The notes under the pieces are model-generated. The model did not search any database. It saw only the letters and a list, made by a program, of their open reading frames with translations, and was not told the DNA's origin. The position numbers were made by a program, and so were the translations under genes. A DNA stretch of 64,000 bases, from NCBI GenBank assembly GCA_934435205.1, contig CAKSAK010000002.1:248001-312000 (forward strand), read 5' to 3'. Position 1 is the first letter of the stretch; the number at the start of each line of letters is the position of its first letter. Of the stretch, positions 49,617-59,186 are shown piece after piece. The DNA comes from an uncultured Ruminococcus sp. GTDB taxonomy: Bacteria > Bacillota > Clostridia > Oscillospirales > Ruminococcaceae.

Positions 49617-51023
49617 ATGAAAGAAAAAAGTCAGGTCATGGATATTGACCGCAGTATTTATGATATAAAAGATGTTGAAAATGACGCTTACCGCATAAAA
49701 AGCGGTCTGACGCCTGAAATTATAGAGAAGATATCAAAAGAAAAGAACGACCCTATATGGATGCAGCAGTTCAGGCTTCAAGCTTTGCAGATATATAATG
49801 AGATACCAACTCCTGATTGGGGGCCGTCCCTCGAGGGGCTTGATATGGACAACATTGCCACATATGTAAGACCAAACACGAAAATGCAGAACAACTGGAA
49901 GAACGTTCCGCAGGATATAAAGGACACTTTTGAGAGGCTGGGCATACCCCAGGCGGAGAGAAAATCTCTGGCAGGCGTGGGTGCGCAGTATGACTCTGAG
50001 CTTGTTTATCATAACGTGCGCTCTGAGGTGGCGCAGGAGGGCGTTGTTTACATGGATATCGAAAGCGCCATGAAAGGCGAATATGCCGACATGGTGAGAA
50101 AATATTTCATGAAGCTTGTTACGCCGAGAGATCACAAGTTTGCGGCTTTGCACGGGGCAGTATGGTCGGGAGGCTCGTTTGTGTATGTGCCAAAGGGGGT
50201 ACAGCTTTCAATACCGCTTCAATCTTATTTCCGACTTAATGCAAAGGGCGCAGGTCAGTTTGAACACACTCTTATTATAGTTGACGAGGGTGCGAGCCTG
50301 CATTTTATTGAGGGCTGTTCTGCTCCAAAATACAATGTGGCAAATCTTCACGCAGGCTGTGTTGAGCTTTATGTTAAGAAGAACGCAAAGCTAAGATATT
50401 CCACTATCGAGAACTGGTCGAAGAATATGTATAACCTTAATACAAAGCGTGCTATTGTGGAAGAGGGCGGCACTATCGAATGGGTATCAGGTTCATTCGG
50501 TTCGCATATCGGCTGTCTTTACCCTATGAGCATTTTAAAGGGCGACAATTCCAAAATGGAGTTCACGGGAGTTACTTTCGCAGGAAGCGGACAAAATCTC
50601 GATACAGGCGCAAAGGTCGTTCATGTGGGCAAGAACACAAGCTCCTTCATGAACACACGTTCAATAAGCAAGAGCGGTGGAATAAGCACGTTCAGAAGCA
50701 GTGTTGTGGTGGAAAAGGGTGCGAAAAAGGCTAAATCGTCGGTATCGTGTCAGTCACTTATGCTTGACTCTGAGTCAAGGTCTGACACTATCCCTGCAAT
50801 GGATATCCGCACAAAGGACGCCGCTATCGGTCACGAGGCGAAGATAGGAAGCATAAGCGGCGACGCAGTTTTCTATCTTATGAGCCGTGGCATGACAGAG
50901 GAGGACGCAAGTGCTCTTATCGTAAGCGGCTTTGCAGACAACGTTTCAAAGGAACTGCCTGTGGAATATGCGGTGGAAATGAACAATCTTATTAGACTTG
51001 AAATGAAAGGCAGCATAGGCTGA
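49617..51023 (+). CDS. sufB: Fe-S cluster scaffold SufB
   Basis: 468 residues from MKEKSQVMDIDRSIYDIKD (GAGGTG 7 bases upstream; an in-frame GTG 24 bases earlier is weaker). GVVYMDIESAMKGEYADMV, HGAVWSGGSFVYVPKGVQLS, YSTIENWSKNMYNLNTKRA and SSVSCQSLMLDSESRSDTIP are SufB. The beta-helix core carries the nascent cluster. Confidence 0.97.
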   Translation: MKEKSQVMDIDRSIYDIKDVENDAYRIKSGLTPEIIEKISKEKNDPIWMQQFRLQALQIYNEIPTPDWGPSLEGLDMDNIATYVRPNTKMQNNWKNVPQDIKDTFERLGIPQAERKSLAGVGAQYDSELVYHNVRSEVAQEGVVYMDIESAMKGEYADMVRKYFMKLVTPRDHKFAALHGAVWSGGSFVYVPKGVQLSIPLQSYFRLNAKGAGQFEHTLIIVDEGASLHFIEGCSAPKYNVANLHAGCVELYVKKNAKLRYSTIENWSKNMYNLNTKRAIVEEGGTIEWVSGSFGSHIGCLYPMSILKGDNSKMEFTGVTFAGSGQNLDTGAKVVHVGKNTSSFMNTRSISKSGGISTFRSSVVVEKGAKKAKSSVSCQSLMLDSESRSDTIPAMDIRTKDAAIGHEAKIGSISGDAVFYLMSRGMTEEDASALIVSGFADNVSKELPVEYAVEMNNLIRLEMKGSIG

Positions 51024-51042
51024 CGGGAAAGGAGTGCTTAAA

Positions 51043-51975
51043 ATGACTAAAAATATCCTGATAGACAAACTGCCGACAAAAACATGGAACTTTCTAAAGG
51101 TAAACAATGCTGAGATACAGTGGAACAGCGACAGCGCAGTTAAAACAGAGGAGAACATCTGCTTTAAGGGCGGTGAAAAGGCTGAGCCTGTAAGACTTGA
51201 CAACAGCGGGGCAGAGGGATATACTGAAAAGGTCGTGAATGTGACGGCTGAAAAGGCTGCAAAGGGCGTTATTTTTGAGGTTTGCAGAGGAAACGCTCCT
51301 ATGCTGTCAAGGGTGAACGTTACCCTTGGCGAGGGGGCGGACGTTAGGCTCGTCATGCTCCTTGAACCGTCAGAAAACGGACTTGTGCGACATGAGGTCA
51401 GGGCGGAATGTGGGGAGGGTTCTCACATTCATATTATGACTGTCATGATAGGCAGCGGCGATATTTACAGCGATGACCATGTTACTCTCAGCGGCGACGG
51501 AGCAAGATTTGACGCTGACGCCGCTTATCTGGGAAGAAATTCACAGACTATAGACTATAACATCGTGGCTGACCATTTCGGCAAAAAGACGGAGAGCCTT
51601 ATCACTGTGAACGGTGCTTTGACCGACAGCGCAAAAAAGGTTTTCAGAGGAACGATAGATTTTAAGAAAGGCTCTGCGGACTCAGTGGGAAGCGAGAACG
51701 AAACTGTGCTTATGCTTGGGGACGATGTGGTGAACAAGACTGTTCCGCTGATACTTTGTGCAGAGGAAAATGTGGAGGGTACTCACGGAGCGACTATCGG
51801 CGAGCTTGACGCAGACACCATGTTCTATTTTGAGAGCAGGGGCATTGACAGAGAAACTGCCGAGAAGATAATGGCTTATGCCGCCGTTGAAAGGCTTATC
51901 CATATGGCTGAGGACGGCGAGTTTGCGGCGGAAGCTGAAAAAGCCATGGGAATAAAAACTGATACAGAGGAATGA
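51043..51975 (+). CDS. sufD: Fe-S assembly protein SufD
   Basis: 310 residues from MTKNILIDKLPTKTWNFLK, behind AAAGGAGTG. The C-terminal half matches SufB/SufD (GTIDFKKGSADSVGSENETV, VPLILCAEENVEGTHGATIG, YFESRGIDRETAEKIMAYA). Shorter than E. coli SufD, with a reduced N-terminal part. Forms SufBC2D with its neighbours. Confidence 0.94.
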   Translation: MTKNILIDKLPTKTWNFLKVNNAEIQWNSDSAVKTEENICFKGGEKAEPVRLDNSGAEGYTEKVVNVTAEKAAKGVIFEVCRGNAPMLSRVNVTLGEGADVRLVMLLEPSENGLVRHEVRAECGEGSHIHIMTVMIGSGDIYSDDHVTLSGDGARFDADAAYLGRNSQTIDYNIVADHFGKKTESLITVNGALTDSAKKVFRGTIDFKKGSADSVGSENETVLMLGDDVVNKTVPLILCAEENVEGTHGATIGELDADTMFYFESRGIDRETAEKIMAYAAVERLIHMAEDGEFAAEAEKAMGIKTDTEE

Positions 51976-53192
51976 GGACAATGCAGGGATACAAGGGGGA
52001 TTTTCCGCTTTTAATGCAGGATAAGACGGTTTATATCGACAACGCCGCCACGGCACAGCGACCGCAGTGCGTTATAAATGCCATGAGAGATTTTTATATC
52101 TGCCACAACGCAAACCCTCTCAGGGGCATTTATGAGCTGAGTGTTCAGGCAACGGAGGATTATGAGAATGCACGAAAGGCAGTTCGTGATTTTATCGGTG
52201 CAAAGTCTGCGCAGGAGATAATTTTTACACGAAACACCACTGAGAGCATAAATCTTGTGGCTTACAGCTATGGGCTTTCCAATTTGAAGCAGGGGGACGA
52301 GGTGGTGGTTTCCATAATGGAACACCACAGCGACCTTTTGCCGTGGCAAATGGTTTGCAGGCAAACTGGTGCGGAGCTTAAATTCCTTGAATGTGAAAAG
52401 GACGGAAGTCTTGACCTTGACAAGGCTGAGAAGCTTATAACAGACCGCACCAAGATAGTGGCTGTGACACAGCTTTCAAACGTGCTTGGCAGAGAATATC
52501 CTATAGAAAAGCTTGCACAGCTTGCTCACAGCAAGAACGCTGTTATGGTGGCAGACGGCGCACAAAGCACGCCACACATTCCGGTGGACGTGAAAAAGCT
52601 TGGGGTGGATTTCTTTGCGTTTTCAGGTCACAAGCTTTATGGTCCAATGGGTATTGGCGTGCTTTACGGCAGGCGTGAGCTTCTGGAAGAAATGCCGCCG
52701 TTTTTGACGGGCGGTGAGATGATAGAGTCGGTGTCAAGGACGTCGGCAGTGTATGCTGAACTGCCACACAAGTTTGAGGCAGGAACTGTCAATGCGGCAG
52801 GTGCAGTGGGGCTGAAAGCGGCTATAGACTATGTGAATGGCATTGGCTTTGAGGAGATACATGGAAGAGAGCTTGAGGTGTCGGAATATGCTTTTGAGAA
52901 AATGAAAGAAATGCCGCACATAAATATACTTGGCTCGGAGAAAGCAGAGGAGCATAATGGTATTTTGACCTTTACGGTGGACAATGTTCACCCGCATGAC
53001 GTGAGCGAGATACTTGCGGCAGACGGCATTGCGGTCAGGGCAGGACATCACTGCGCACAGCCGTTGCTTGAATATCTTGGATACAGGTCAACTGTCAGGG
53101 CAAGCTTTGCTTTTTACAACACCAAAGAGGACGCAGACAGATTTATAGACAGCCTTTCAACTGTCAGGGAGCGAATGGGTTATGGAAAATAG
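51972..53192 (+). CDS. sufS: Cysteine desulfurase SufS
   Basis: 406 residues if it starts at the ATG overlapping the sufD stop; an ATG 9 bases later (MQGYKGDFPLL) is equally possible. PLP enzyme that gives persulfide sulfur to SufU. VYIDNAATAQRP, EHHSDLLPWQ, PLP lysine in AFSGHKLYGPMGIG near residue 222, and active Cys in VRAGHHCAQPLLEYLG near 359. Confidence 0.95.
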   Translation: MRTMQGYKGDFPLLMQDKTVYIDNAATAQRPQCVINAMRDFYICHNANPLRGIYELSVQATEDYENARKAVRDFIGAKSAQEIIFTRNTTESINLVAYSYGLSNLKQGDEVVVSIMEHHSDLLPWQMVCRQTGAELKFLECEKDGSLDLDKAEKLITDRTKIVAVTQLSNVLGREYPIEKLAQLAHSKNAVMVADGAQSTPHIPVDVKKLGVDFFAFSGHKLYGPMGIGVLYGRRELLEEMPPFLTGGEMIESVSRTSAVYAELPHKFEAGTVNAAGAVGLKAAIDYVNGIGFEEIHGRELEVSEYAFEKMKEMPHINILGSEKAEEHNGILTFTVDNVHPHDVSEILAADGIAVRAGHHCAQPLLEYLGYRSTVRASFAFYNTKEDADRFIDSLSTVRERMGYGK

Positions 53193-53607
53193 AAATTTTT
53201 ACAACGAGATACTAACGGAGCATAATATGCACCCTGATTTCAAGCATGACATTGAGGGTGCTGACATTGTGCTTGACGGAATAAATCCTAGCTGCGGTGA
53301 CGAGATACAGCTAAAGCTGAAAACTGACGGGGATATCATCACGGACGGGGCTTTTGTGGGCGACGGCTGTGCCATATCTCAGGCTTCAACGGATATAATG
53401 CTTGGCATGATAATAGGTCAGAGCAAGGAAACGGCGCTTAAATATGCAGACATTTTCATGAGAATGATAAGGGGCGAGGCGATGGAAGAGGAGATAGACA
53501 GCCTTGAAGAAGCTTCTGCACTCAGGGATATTTCCCATATGCCTGCGAGGGTAAAGTGCGCAATGCTTGGCTGGCGGACTCTTTCCGAGGCGCTGAAAGG
53601 TAAATAG
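53182..53607 (+). CDS. sufU: SufU zinc-dependent sulfur-transfer protein
   Basis: 141 residues. Three conserved Cys in NPSCGDE (near 38), GDGCAIS (near 64) and VKCAMLGW (near 126), plus the insertion typical of Gram-positive SufU (YADIFMRMIRGEAMEEE) that separates it from IscU. Accepts persulfide from SufS. The start overlaps sufS by 11 bases. Confidence 0.95.
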   Translation: MENRNFYNEILTEHNMHPDFKHDIEGADIVLDGINPSCGDEIQLKLKTDGDIITDGAFVGDGCAISQASTDIMLGMIIGQSKETALKYADIFMRMIRGEAMEEEIDSLEEASALRDISHMPARVKCAMLGWRTLSEALKGK

Positions 53608-53617
53608 GGTATAAAAA

Positions 53618-53648
53618 TGCCGCTGAGGGGGTCTCAGCGGTGTTTTTT
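53618..53648 (+). terminator. Terminator of the suf operon
   Basis: GCCGCTGAG and CTCAGCGGT pair around GGGGT, followed by seven T. It reaches the end of the convergent mannanase gene. Confidence 0.9.
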
Positions 53649-55360
53649 TATTCTGCCTTTGAATCAGTTTTCTTCTCCGCCTTGCTGTCAGCCTTTGAAC
53701 TATCGTCCTTTTTGCTCTCAGCGGATTTTTCTTCCGTGTCCTTTATGGAGCTTGCAAAGTGGGTGAAGTCGGGGAGCTTATCCCTTGTTAGAGTGAGATT
53801 GTTGTTGTACATCTTGATAAGCTCGGCGGCGGTGTTGTTTTCTTCGGCAAGCTTGCCGTCGTCGGTCATAAGATAATTTCCGCCCCACTGACCTATGAAC
53901 GCCCACATGGCTTTTTCGTCTGCAATGCTCTGTATGTCAGGGAAGCTTCCGCATTCGCTCATTGCGATAGGCTTGTTCTTCGATATGCTTTGCAGGAAAA
54001 GCATTATGTTCACCTGTGCGTCCTTATTGCCGTCGTCATAAACGTCGCAGGAAAGCACGTCGCAGTATTCGTCGCCCACATACCAATCGGCATTCTGTGC
54101 TGACCATACCCATATGAGATTGTTCAGCTTGTGGTATTTCGTCTGACGCTCGTACATAAGCTTCCAAAGCCATTTGTAGGCTTCCTTGTCCTTGCCCCAC
54201 CAGAAATCACCGTTGCTGGCTTCGTGAAGCGGTCGCCAAAGCACTGCTATTCCTTCATCTCGCAGGGTGGAGAGCCTCTCCGATACGGTGTCTATATCCT
54301 GAACGACAGCAACACATTCTTCGCTTACCTTGCCGTCCTTTTGAAGCTTTTTGATATCCTCAAGGCTGAGTTCTGCGATATTTTCCTTTGTAACTGCCTT
54401 TTTGATATCAAAATCCGTCTGGTCGGCATAATATTCACGCTTGTCGTCAGGGGCAGCCCAATGCCACATATAGCCCACTATGCCGTCCTTTGAAGCCCAA
54501 TCCATGGCGATGGTCATTTCGGTGTCGGTGGTAATGCTGTCCTTTTCAGTGGCAAGCATAAGGTCGCCAAAACGTATGGCAGGATATTTTCCTGTGGTCT
54601 TGTATATCATGTCTGTTTCAGCAGATGTGCCAATGGTGTCATGCTGACCCAAAAGCACCTGCTTGCCGTAGCTTTCACAAAGATACTGATAAAGCGCCTT
54701 TGCATTGTAGTCTGAGTCTTTGTTTGAAAGAGCAGGCTTTGATATAGTAAGGTCAAGCTTTGAGATATCCTCGCTTGCAGTGAGGGTCAGGCAGTCAACG
54801 TCAAGTCCGCCGTCCACTGGGATAACGGATATTGCCGTCTTGCCTTTTTCTATGTAGATGTTCTTGAAAGTCACCTTTTCAAACTTGCCCGATCCGCTGG
54901 CTGAGAAATCCTGAAGCTTTTTGCCGTTCACAGCTATGCCGTTCACACACGGCACGTCGGAAGCCACTGTTATGGTAAGGTCATAATACTGTGAGTCGGT
55001 AAGCTCAATTTCTCTTGACCAATTCTCCTCAGCGGAAATGTTCGTCACATATCCCTTGCCCTTGTAGCCCTTGCGGTCGCTTTTTACTTCCGCCTTGCCT
55101 GAAACTGAGCCTGTTTCGGCTTCAACGCTTTTTGAAAACTTTACATAAGGTATGGCGTTTGCCACTATTTTTGTTTCTTCGTAGCTTTTTACAGCCTGCT
55201 CGTCAGCCTTGCTGTCATCTTTTGTCTGTTTCTTTGTTGTGGTTACAACAGATGTTTTTTCGGGGGCGGTCATGCTCTCGTTTCTGCCTATCTGCACTCC
55301 GCAGCCTGACAGCGTGCAAATTGCCGCAACAGCCGCTGCCATTATCCGATAATGTCTCAT
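53648..55360 (-). CDS. GH26 beta-mannanase lipoprotein with CBM35
   Basis: 570 residues. Lipobox LSGC (Cys 20), a Thr/Lys/Asp-rich linker, then a CBM35-like module at about 75-200 (VEAETGSVSG, GYKGKGYVTNI, GGLDVDCLTLT). The GH26 barrel runs about 210-535: QVLLGQHDTIG, GYMWHWAAPDD, acid/base Glu in PLHEASNGDFWWGK near 379, and nucleophile Glu in AMSECGSFPD near 466. The tail is a Ser/Lys/Asp/Glu low-complexity stretch of about 30 residues. Cuts beta-1,4-mannan at the cell surface. Runs convergent to sufU with no gap. Confidence 0.92.
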   Translation of the reverse strand: MRHYRIMAAAVAAICTLSGCGVQIGRNESMTAPEKTSVVTTTKKQTKDDSKADEQAVKSYEETKIVANAIPYVKFSKSVEAETGSVSGKAEVKSDRKGYKGKGYVTNISAEENWSREIELTDSQYYDLTITVASDVPCVNGIAVNGKKLQDFSASGSGKFEKVTFKNIYIEKGKTAISVIPVDGGLDVDCLTLTASEDISKLDLTISKPALSNKDSDYNAKALYQYLCESYGKQVLLGQHDTIGTSAETDMIYKTTGKYPAIRFGDLMLATEKDSITTDTEMTIAMDWASKDGIVGYMWHWAAPDDKREYYADQTDFDIKKAVTKENIAELSLEDIKKLQKDGKVSEECVAVVQDIDTVSERLSTLRDEGIAVLWRPLHEASNGDFWWGKDKEAYKWLWKLMYERQTKYHKLNNLIWVWSAQNADWYVGDEYCDVLSCDVYDDGNKDAQVNIMLFLQSISKNKPIAMSECGSFPDIQSIADEKAMWAFIGQWGGNYLMTDDGKLAEENNTAAELIKMYNNNLTLTRDKLPDFTHFASSIKDTEEKSAESKKDDSSKADSKAEKKTDSKAE

Positions 55361-55390
55361 TTCAATATCCTCTCAAAATCTGTTTTTTGC

Positions 55391-57670
55391 TCAGAATGTG
55401 AGCGTGTATGTTTTACCTGTTTCCGTGTTAAACTCTGCTGCGCCGTCTGTGTACAAAGTCTGCACTTCACCGCTTGCAGTGTGTACCTTTACGCTGTCAC
55501 ACACTATCCTGCACTTCTTACCGCAATTTGAGTGAACATGGCAGGCTGTTATCTTTGAGTCTTTCCATTCAAGGTCGATAACAAAGCCGCCCCTTGCACA
55601 AAGTCCTTTGAAGCTGCCCTCAGACCATTCTTTCGGCAGTGCAGGCAGGAGAATTATCTCGCTGTTCTCGCTTTGCAAAAGTGCTTCTGTGATACCTGCA
55701 GTTCCACCAAAGTTTCCGTCTATCTGGAAAGGCGGGTGCATATCGAACATATTCTCGCTTGTGGAGTTTGAAAGCAGTGCTATAACATTTTCGTATACCT
55801 TTTCACCGTCAAAAAGTCTTGCCCAGTGGTTTATTATCCATGCCCTTGACCAGCCTGTATGTCCGCCGCCATGTGAAAGACGTCTTTCAAGGGTAGCCCT
55901 TGCGGCTTTGGCAAGCTCAGGGGTCTTTCGCATTGAGATCATGTCAGCAGGATAGAGTGCGAAAAGCTGTGAGATGTGCCTGTGACCAGGCTCGACCTCG
56001 TCATAGTCCTCTGCCCATTCCATTATCTGACCGTATTTTCCTATCTCAGGTGCAGGAAGTCTGTCCCTTGCCTCAAGTATCTTCTTTCTGAAACCGCCGT
56101 CAGTTTCGAGTATCTTTGAAGCTTCCGCAACGGCTGTGAAAAGCTCATAGATTATCTGGCTGTCCATAGACGGACCTATGCAGATAGAGCCTTTTGAGCC
56201 TGAGGCTGTGAGATATGTATTCTCAGGGGAAACTGACGGGCAGGTAACAAGTCTGCCCTTTTTGTCCTCGATAAGAAAGTCAAGGAAAAACTCTGCCGCC
56301 TCTTTCAGGGTGTCATATTTCTCGCTGAGAAACTCTCTGTCCTGAACATAGAGATAATGCTCCCATATATGCAGGCAAAGCCATGCCGCACCCATTGGCC
56401 ACTGTGTACCAGGTATCCACAAGTCCTGGGGTGCGGTGTCACCCCATAGGTCAGTGTTATGGTGACAGACAAAGCCACGGCAGCCATACATATCCCTTGC
56501 GGTCTTTCTGCCGTTTGGACGGAGCTTCTCGATATGGTCGATAAGAGGCATATGAAGCTCGGAAAGGTTGCAGTTCTCTGCACACCAATAGTTCATTTCG
56601 GTATTGATATTTATAGTGAATTTACAGCCCCAGGCAGGCCACATATCCTTGTTCCAAATTCCTTGGAGATTTGTAGGCAGGGTCTTTTCACGGCTTCCTG
56701 CAATAAGGAGATATCTGCCGAAGTTGTGATACATTTCAATAAGCTTGTTGTCAGGGTTGCCCTCTTTCACAAGTGCAAGTCTTTCGTCTGTAGGCAGGGC
56801 GGAATTACCTGAGCTGTTGTCGCAAAGGGAAATATTCGCACGGTCATAGTATGACTTATAGTCTGCGATATGGTCAGCTTTGAGCTGTGCATAGGTCTTT
56901 TCCTCGGCTCTTTCAACGTCAAAGACAGCCTGTCCCTTGTAATCCTCACAGCGGTAGCTTGTCTGTGCGCCAAGGAGGATAGTCACCTCGTCGCAGTCCT
57001 CGCAGGTTATGAAGCTTCCGTATGGGTAGACCTTTCCGCCTTTGTGGAGTATCTTTATATAAGCGGCAAAGTTTATGCCGTCCTCTGAGCCGCAGCCGCC
57101 GTAAAAGAGGATATCGTTGTCATGAACGGGGGAATTGTCGTCAAAGTAATCATCTCTGCCGTCAATGCGCACACGGACGCTTATCGCCTTTTTTTCGGAA
57201 GCCGTTATGTGCATAACAAGCACCTGATCGGGCTGTGAGATAAACATTTCTCTTGTGTAGTCAACGCCGTTTATGGCATATTCTGTGGTGCAGACAGCGG
57301 TGTTAAGGTCAAGGCTTCTGCACTTGAAGTCACATTCGCTCTCCTTATAATGTATAACGTTCATGTCGCCAAGGGGCATATAGTGCCTTTGATTTACAGG
57401 CGTGCCGCAGAAAGCGTCATAGATTATTTTTTCAGCTTCGCTTATTTTCTCCTCAAAAAGCAGTTTTCTAACCTTTTCGAGATTAGGCAGAGCGGACTTA
57501 TTGTTTCTTTCACGGAAACCGCCCGACCAAACAGAGTCCTCGTTGAGCTGTATCCTCTCCTCCAGCGGCTGAGAGAACACCATTGCGCCTATCCTGCCGT
57601 TACCAAGGGGCAGTGCTTTGTTCCAATCGTCTGCGGGGGTCTTATACCAAAGAAGTGCGGAAGTATCCAT
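55391..57670 (-). CDS. GH95 alpha-L-fucosidase (or alpha-L-galactosidase)
   Basis: 759 residues. LPLGNGRIGAMVF, NEDSVWSGGF, TININTEMNYWCAENCNLSELH, and MHPPFQIDGNFGGTAGI near residue 640 are hallmarks of GH95. No signal peptide, so it would act inside the cell on imported oligosaccharides. In the GH95 family 1,2-alpha-L-fucosidases act on xyloglucan side chains, which fits the GH74 and GH5 genes nearby. AAAGGAATAGCT precedes the ATG. About 30 bases separate it from the mannanase gene, so they probably share a transcript. Confidence 0.93.
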   Translation of the reverse strand: MDTSALLWYKTPADDWNKALPLGNGRIGAMVFSQPLEERIQLNEDSVWSGGFRERNNKSALPNLEKVRKLLFEEKISEAEKIIYDAFCGTPVNQRHYMPLGDMNVIHYKESECDFKCRSLDLNTAVCTTEYAINGVDYTREMFISQPDQVLVMHITASEKKAISVRVRIDGRDDYFDDNSPVHDNDILFYGGCGSEDGINFAAYIKILHKGGKVYPYGSFITCEDCDEVTILLGAQTSYRCEDYKGQAVFDVERAEEKTYAQLKADHIADYKSYYDRANISLCDNSSGNSALPTDERLALVKEGNPDNKLIEMYHNFGRYLLIAGSREKTLPTNLQGIWNKDMWPAWGCKFTININTEMNYWCAENCNLSELHMPLIDHIEKLRPNGRKTARDMYGCRGFVCHHNTDLWGDTAPQDLWIPGTQWPMGAAWLCLHIWEHYLYVQDREFLSEKYDTLKEAAEFFLDFLIEDKKGRLVTCPSVSPENTYLTASGSKGSICIGPSMDSQIIYELFTAVAEASKILETDGGFRKKILEARDRLPAPEIGKYGQIMEWAEDYDEVEPGHRHISQLFALYPADMISMRKTPELAKAARATLERRLSHGGGHTGWSRAWIINHWARLFDGEKVYENVIALLSNSTSENMFDMHPPFQIDGNFGGTAGITEALLQSENSEIILLPALPKEWSEGSFKGLCARGGFVIDLEWKDSKITACHVHSNCGKKCRIVCDSVKVHTASGEVQTLYTDGAAEFNTETGKTYTLTF

Positions 57671-57735
57671 AGCTATTCCTTTCGTTATCTGTATATATCT
57701 GTATTTTAATATGGTTGTAGGTTACAATCCCTTAT

Positions 57736-57764
57736 ATTATAGCATATTTTGTTTGGGTTGACAA
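57736..57764 (-). promoter_or_regulatory. Promoter of the GH95-GH26 unit
   Basis: Minus-strand TTGTCA, 17 bases, TATAAT. RNA start near 57,729. Confidence 0.82.
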
Positions 57765-57804
57765 GGGGGAGGAGGGGGTGTGCTTGTGAGGCATTCGGAA
57801 AATG

Positions 57805-57833
57805 TTGACATGGAAGATAGTGTGTGATACAAT
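57805..57833 (+). promoter_or_regulatory. Promoter of the 155-residue protein gene
   Basis: TTGACA, 17 bases, TACAAT. RNA start near 57,840. Confidence 0.85.
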
Positions 57834-57866
57834 AAAGGCATATCAATAACAAAAGGAGGAGCGCAT

Positions 57867-58334
57867 ATGGCTATAGATAAGGCAGATTGGCACTGGGACG
57901 ACGCTGAAAAGCTGTATAGGAAAACAAATAATGTTGAGGGCAAGCTCACGGAGGAACAGCAGGAAGAAATATGGCTGTTGGCGTCAAATCATATAGGATT
58001 GTTTTTTAGGTGGCTTATTGACAGGGGCTTTAACGAGCTTATTGATGAAAGCGACGAGGAAGCCTGTGCGCAGGTCCGTGAGGGCAAAATGAGCGGTGCG
58101 GAATATCTTATGCACATATTGGACGGTGCATTTTGTGAGAATGATATAAAACCCAATGTCCGTGACTTTGCGGTAAATTATTACGATAAGCAGTATTTTA
58201 ATGATTATGGTAAGACTTGTCCTGCTAAAGATCTGTGTGTGCCGTGCTATAGCTTTATATCAGGTGACGATGACTACAACGCCCTGAGACCTCTTATAGA
58301 CGAAGCATACGAAGAATATTGTCGTGAGAAATAA
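57867..58334 (+). CDS. Unknown soluble acidic protein
   Basis: 155 residues, not recognised with confidence. No signal or membrane segment. Trp- and acid-rich (WHWDDAEKLY, EIWLLASNHIGLFFRWLID), with CPAKDLCVPCYSF in the last third and a C-terminus YNALRPLIDEAYEEYCREK. Small acidic proteins of this kind occur among immunity proteins in Firmicutes, but no toxin gene is adjacent. AAAGGAGGAG precedes the ATG; promoter and terminator make it a single-gene unit. Confidence 0.8.
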   Translation: MAIDKADWHWDDAEKLYRKTNNVEGKLTEEQQEEIWLLASNHIGLFFRWLIDRGFNELIDESDEEACAQVREGKMSGAEYLMHILDGAFCENDIKPNVRDFAVNYYDKQYFNDYGKTCPAKDLCVPCYSFISGDDDYNALRPLIDEAYEEYCREK

Positions 58335-58375
58335 CAAAACCAGTGTAAGCCCACAGCAGGCTTTCACTGGTTTTG
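58335..58375. terminator. Two-way terminator between the unknown gene and ureD
   Basis: AAAACCAGTG-T-AAGCC and GGCTT-T-CACTGGTTTT pair around CACAGCA, with T-rich ends on both strands. Shared by the convergent urease operon. Confidence 0.85.
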
Positions 58376-58418
58376 TTTATCATTTATAAAAAGTTTAACA
58401 ATATTTTATACGCTGTTT

Positions 58419-59186
58419 TTATGTGCGAATTTTTTCTGCAATGAGCTGAAAAGCGTCAAAGATCTCTTCTCCCGAGCGTCCCAAGGCTCTTATGGCTATG
58501 CCGCGTTCCGTGTGGGTGGCGCAAAGCTGTGCGCTGTTAGGAACGCTGGTGTAGTCGGCTTGGTAAATGCTTTCAAGCTTGGACTTATCAGGGGTGTAGA
58601 TATACATAAATCCCGTGTGGGTGAAGCCCTCAAAAAAGCCTTTTTGCCGTATGGGAAGTGCGGCTGGGTCGATAAGAGTGTTGTCGATAAAATCTGCCCT
58701 GCCGTCAATTGCTATCTCGGTGCGTGAGCGGAAGCGCTTCAAGCCGAACTCCTCACCCATGGCAGTTCTGCCACAGCAGTATATCTCAGAGAAAATAAGC
58801 TCGGAGCTTTCTGTGACGTTCACCTTGCCTGTGGAGATATGCTCACAGCCTGTGAAAGTCATTATAGGGTGTGGCATATAGCAAAGCCTTGCGTTTTTGC
58901 GGACAACAAGCTTTATGCTCTGCTTTGATACACCGCCGTTTGTGTTGAAAAGCTTCTGATAGCCTTGATCTGTGAAAATGACCTTGCAGTTTTCCCCTAC
59001 AAAAAGCTTTATCTCGTTTTCGTCACCTGCCAATACTCCTGCCGAGCCGCACATGGAGATATATTTCGCCCAGCCTTTATCATCATAAAATGGTGAGTAC
59101 ACCTTGAAAGGGGGAGCAAAATATAAGTCCTCAGTGACGGCCTTTTGTCCGTCAAAGATCGTTGACAGGCTTAGTTTGCCGTTCAT
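58419..59186 (-). CDS. ureD: Urease accessory protein UreD
   Basis: 255 residues. Works with UreF and UreG to load nickel into apo-urease. GKLSLSTIFDGQKAVTEDLYFAPPFKV start, YQKLFNTNGGVSKQSI, CYMPHPIMTFTGCEH and the ELIFSEIYCCGRTAMGE segment are UreD. Overlaps the ureG stop by 4 bases. Last gene of the operon. Confidence 0.92.
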   Translation of the reverse strand: MNGKLSLSTIFDGQKAVTEDLYFAPPFKVYSPFYDDKGWAKYISMCGSAGVLAGDENEIKLFVGENCKVIFTDQGYQKLFNTNGGVSKQSIKLVVRKNARLCYMPHPIMTFTGCEHISTGKVNVTESSELIFSEIYCCGRTAMGEEFGLKRFRSRTEIAIDGRADFIDNTLIDPAALPIRQKGFFEGFTHTGFMYIYTPDKSKLESIYQADYTSVPNSAQLCATHTERGIAIRALGRSGEEIFDAFQLIAEKIRT

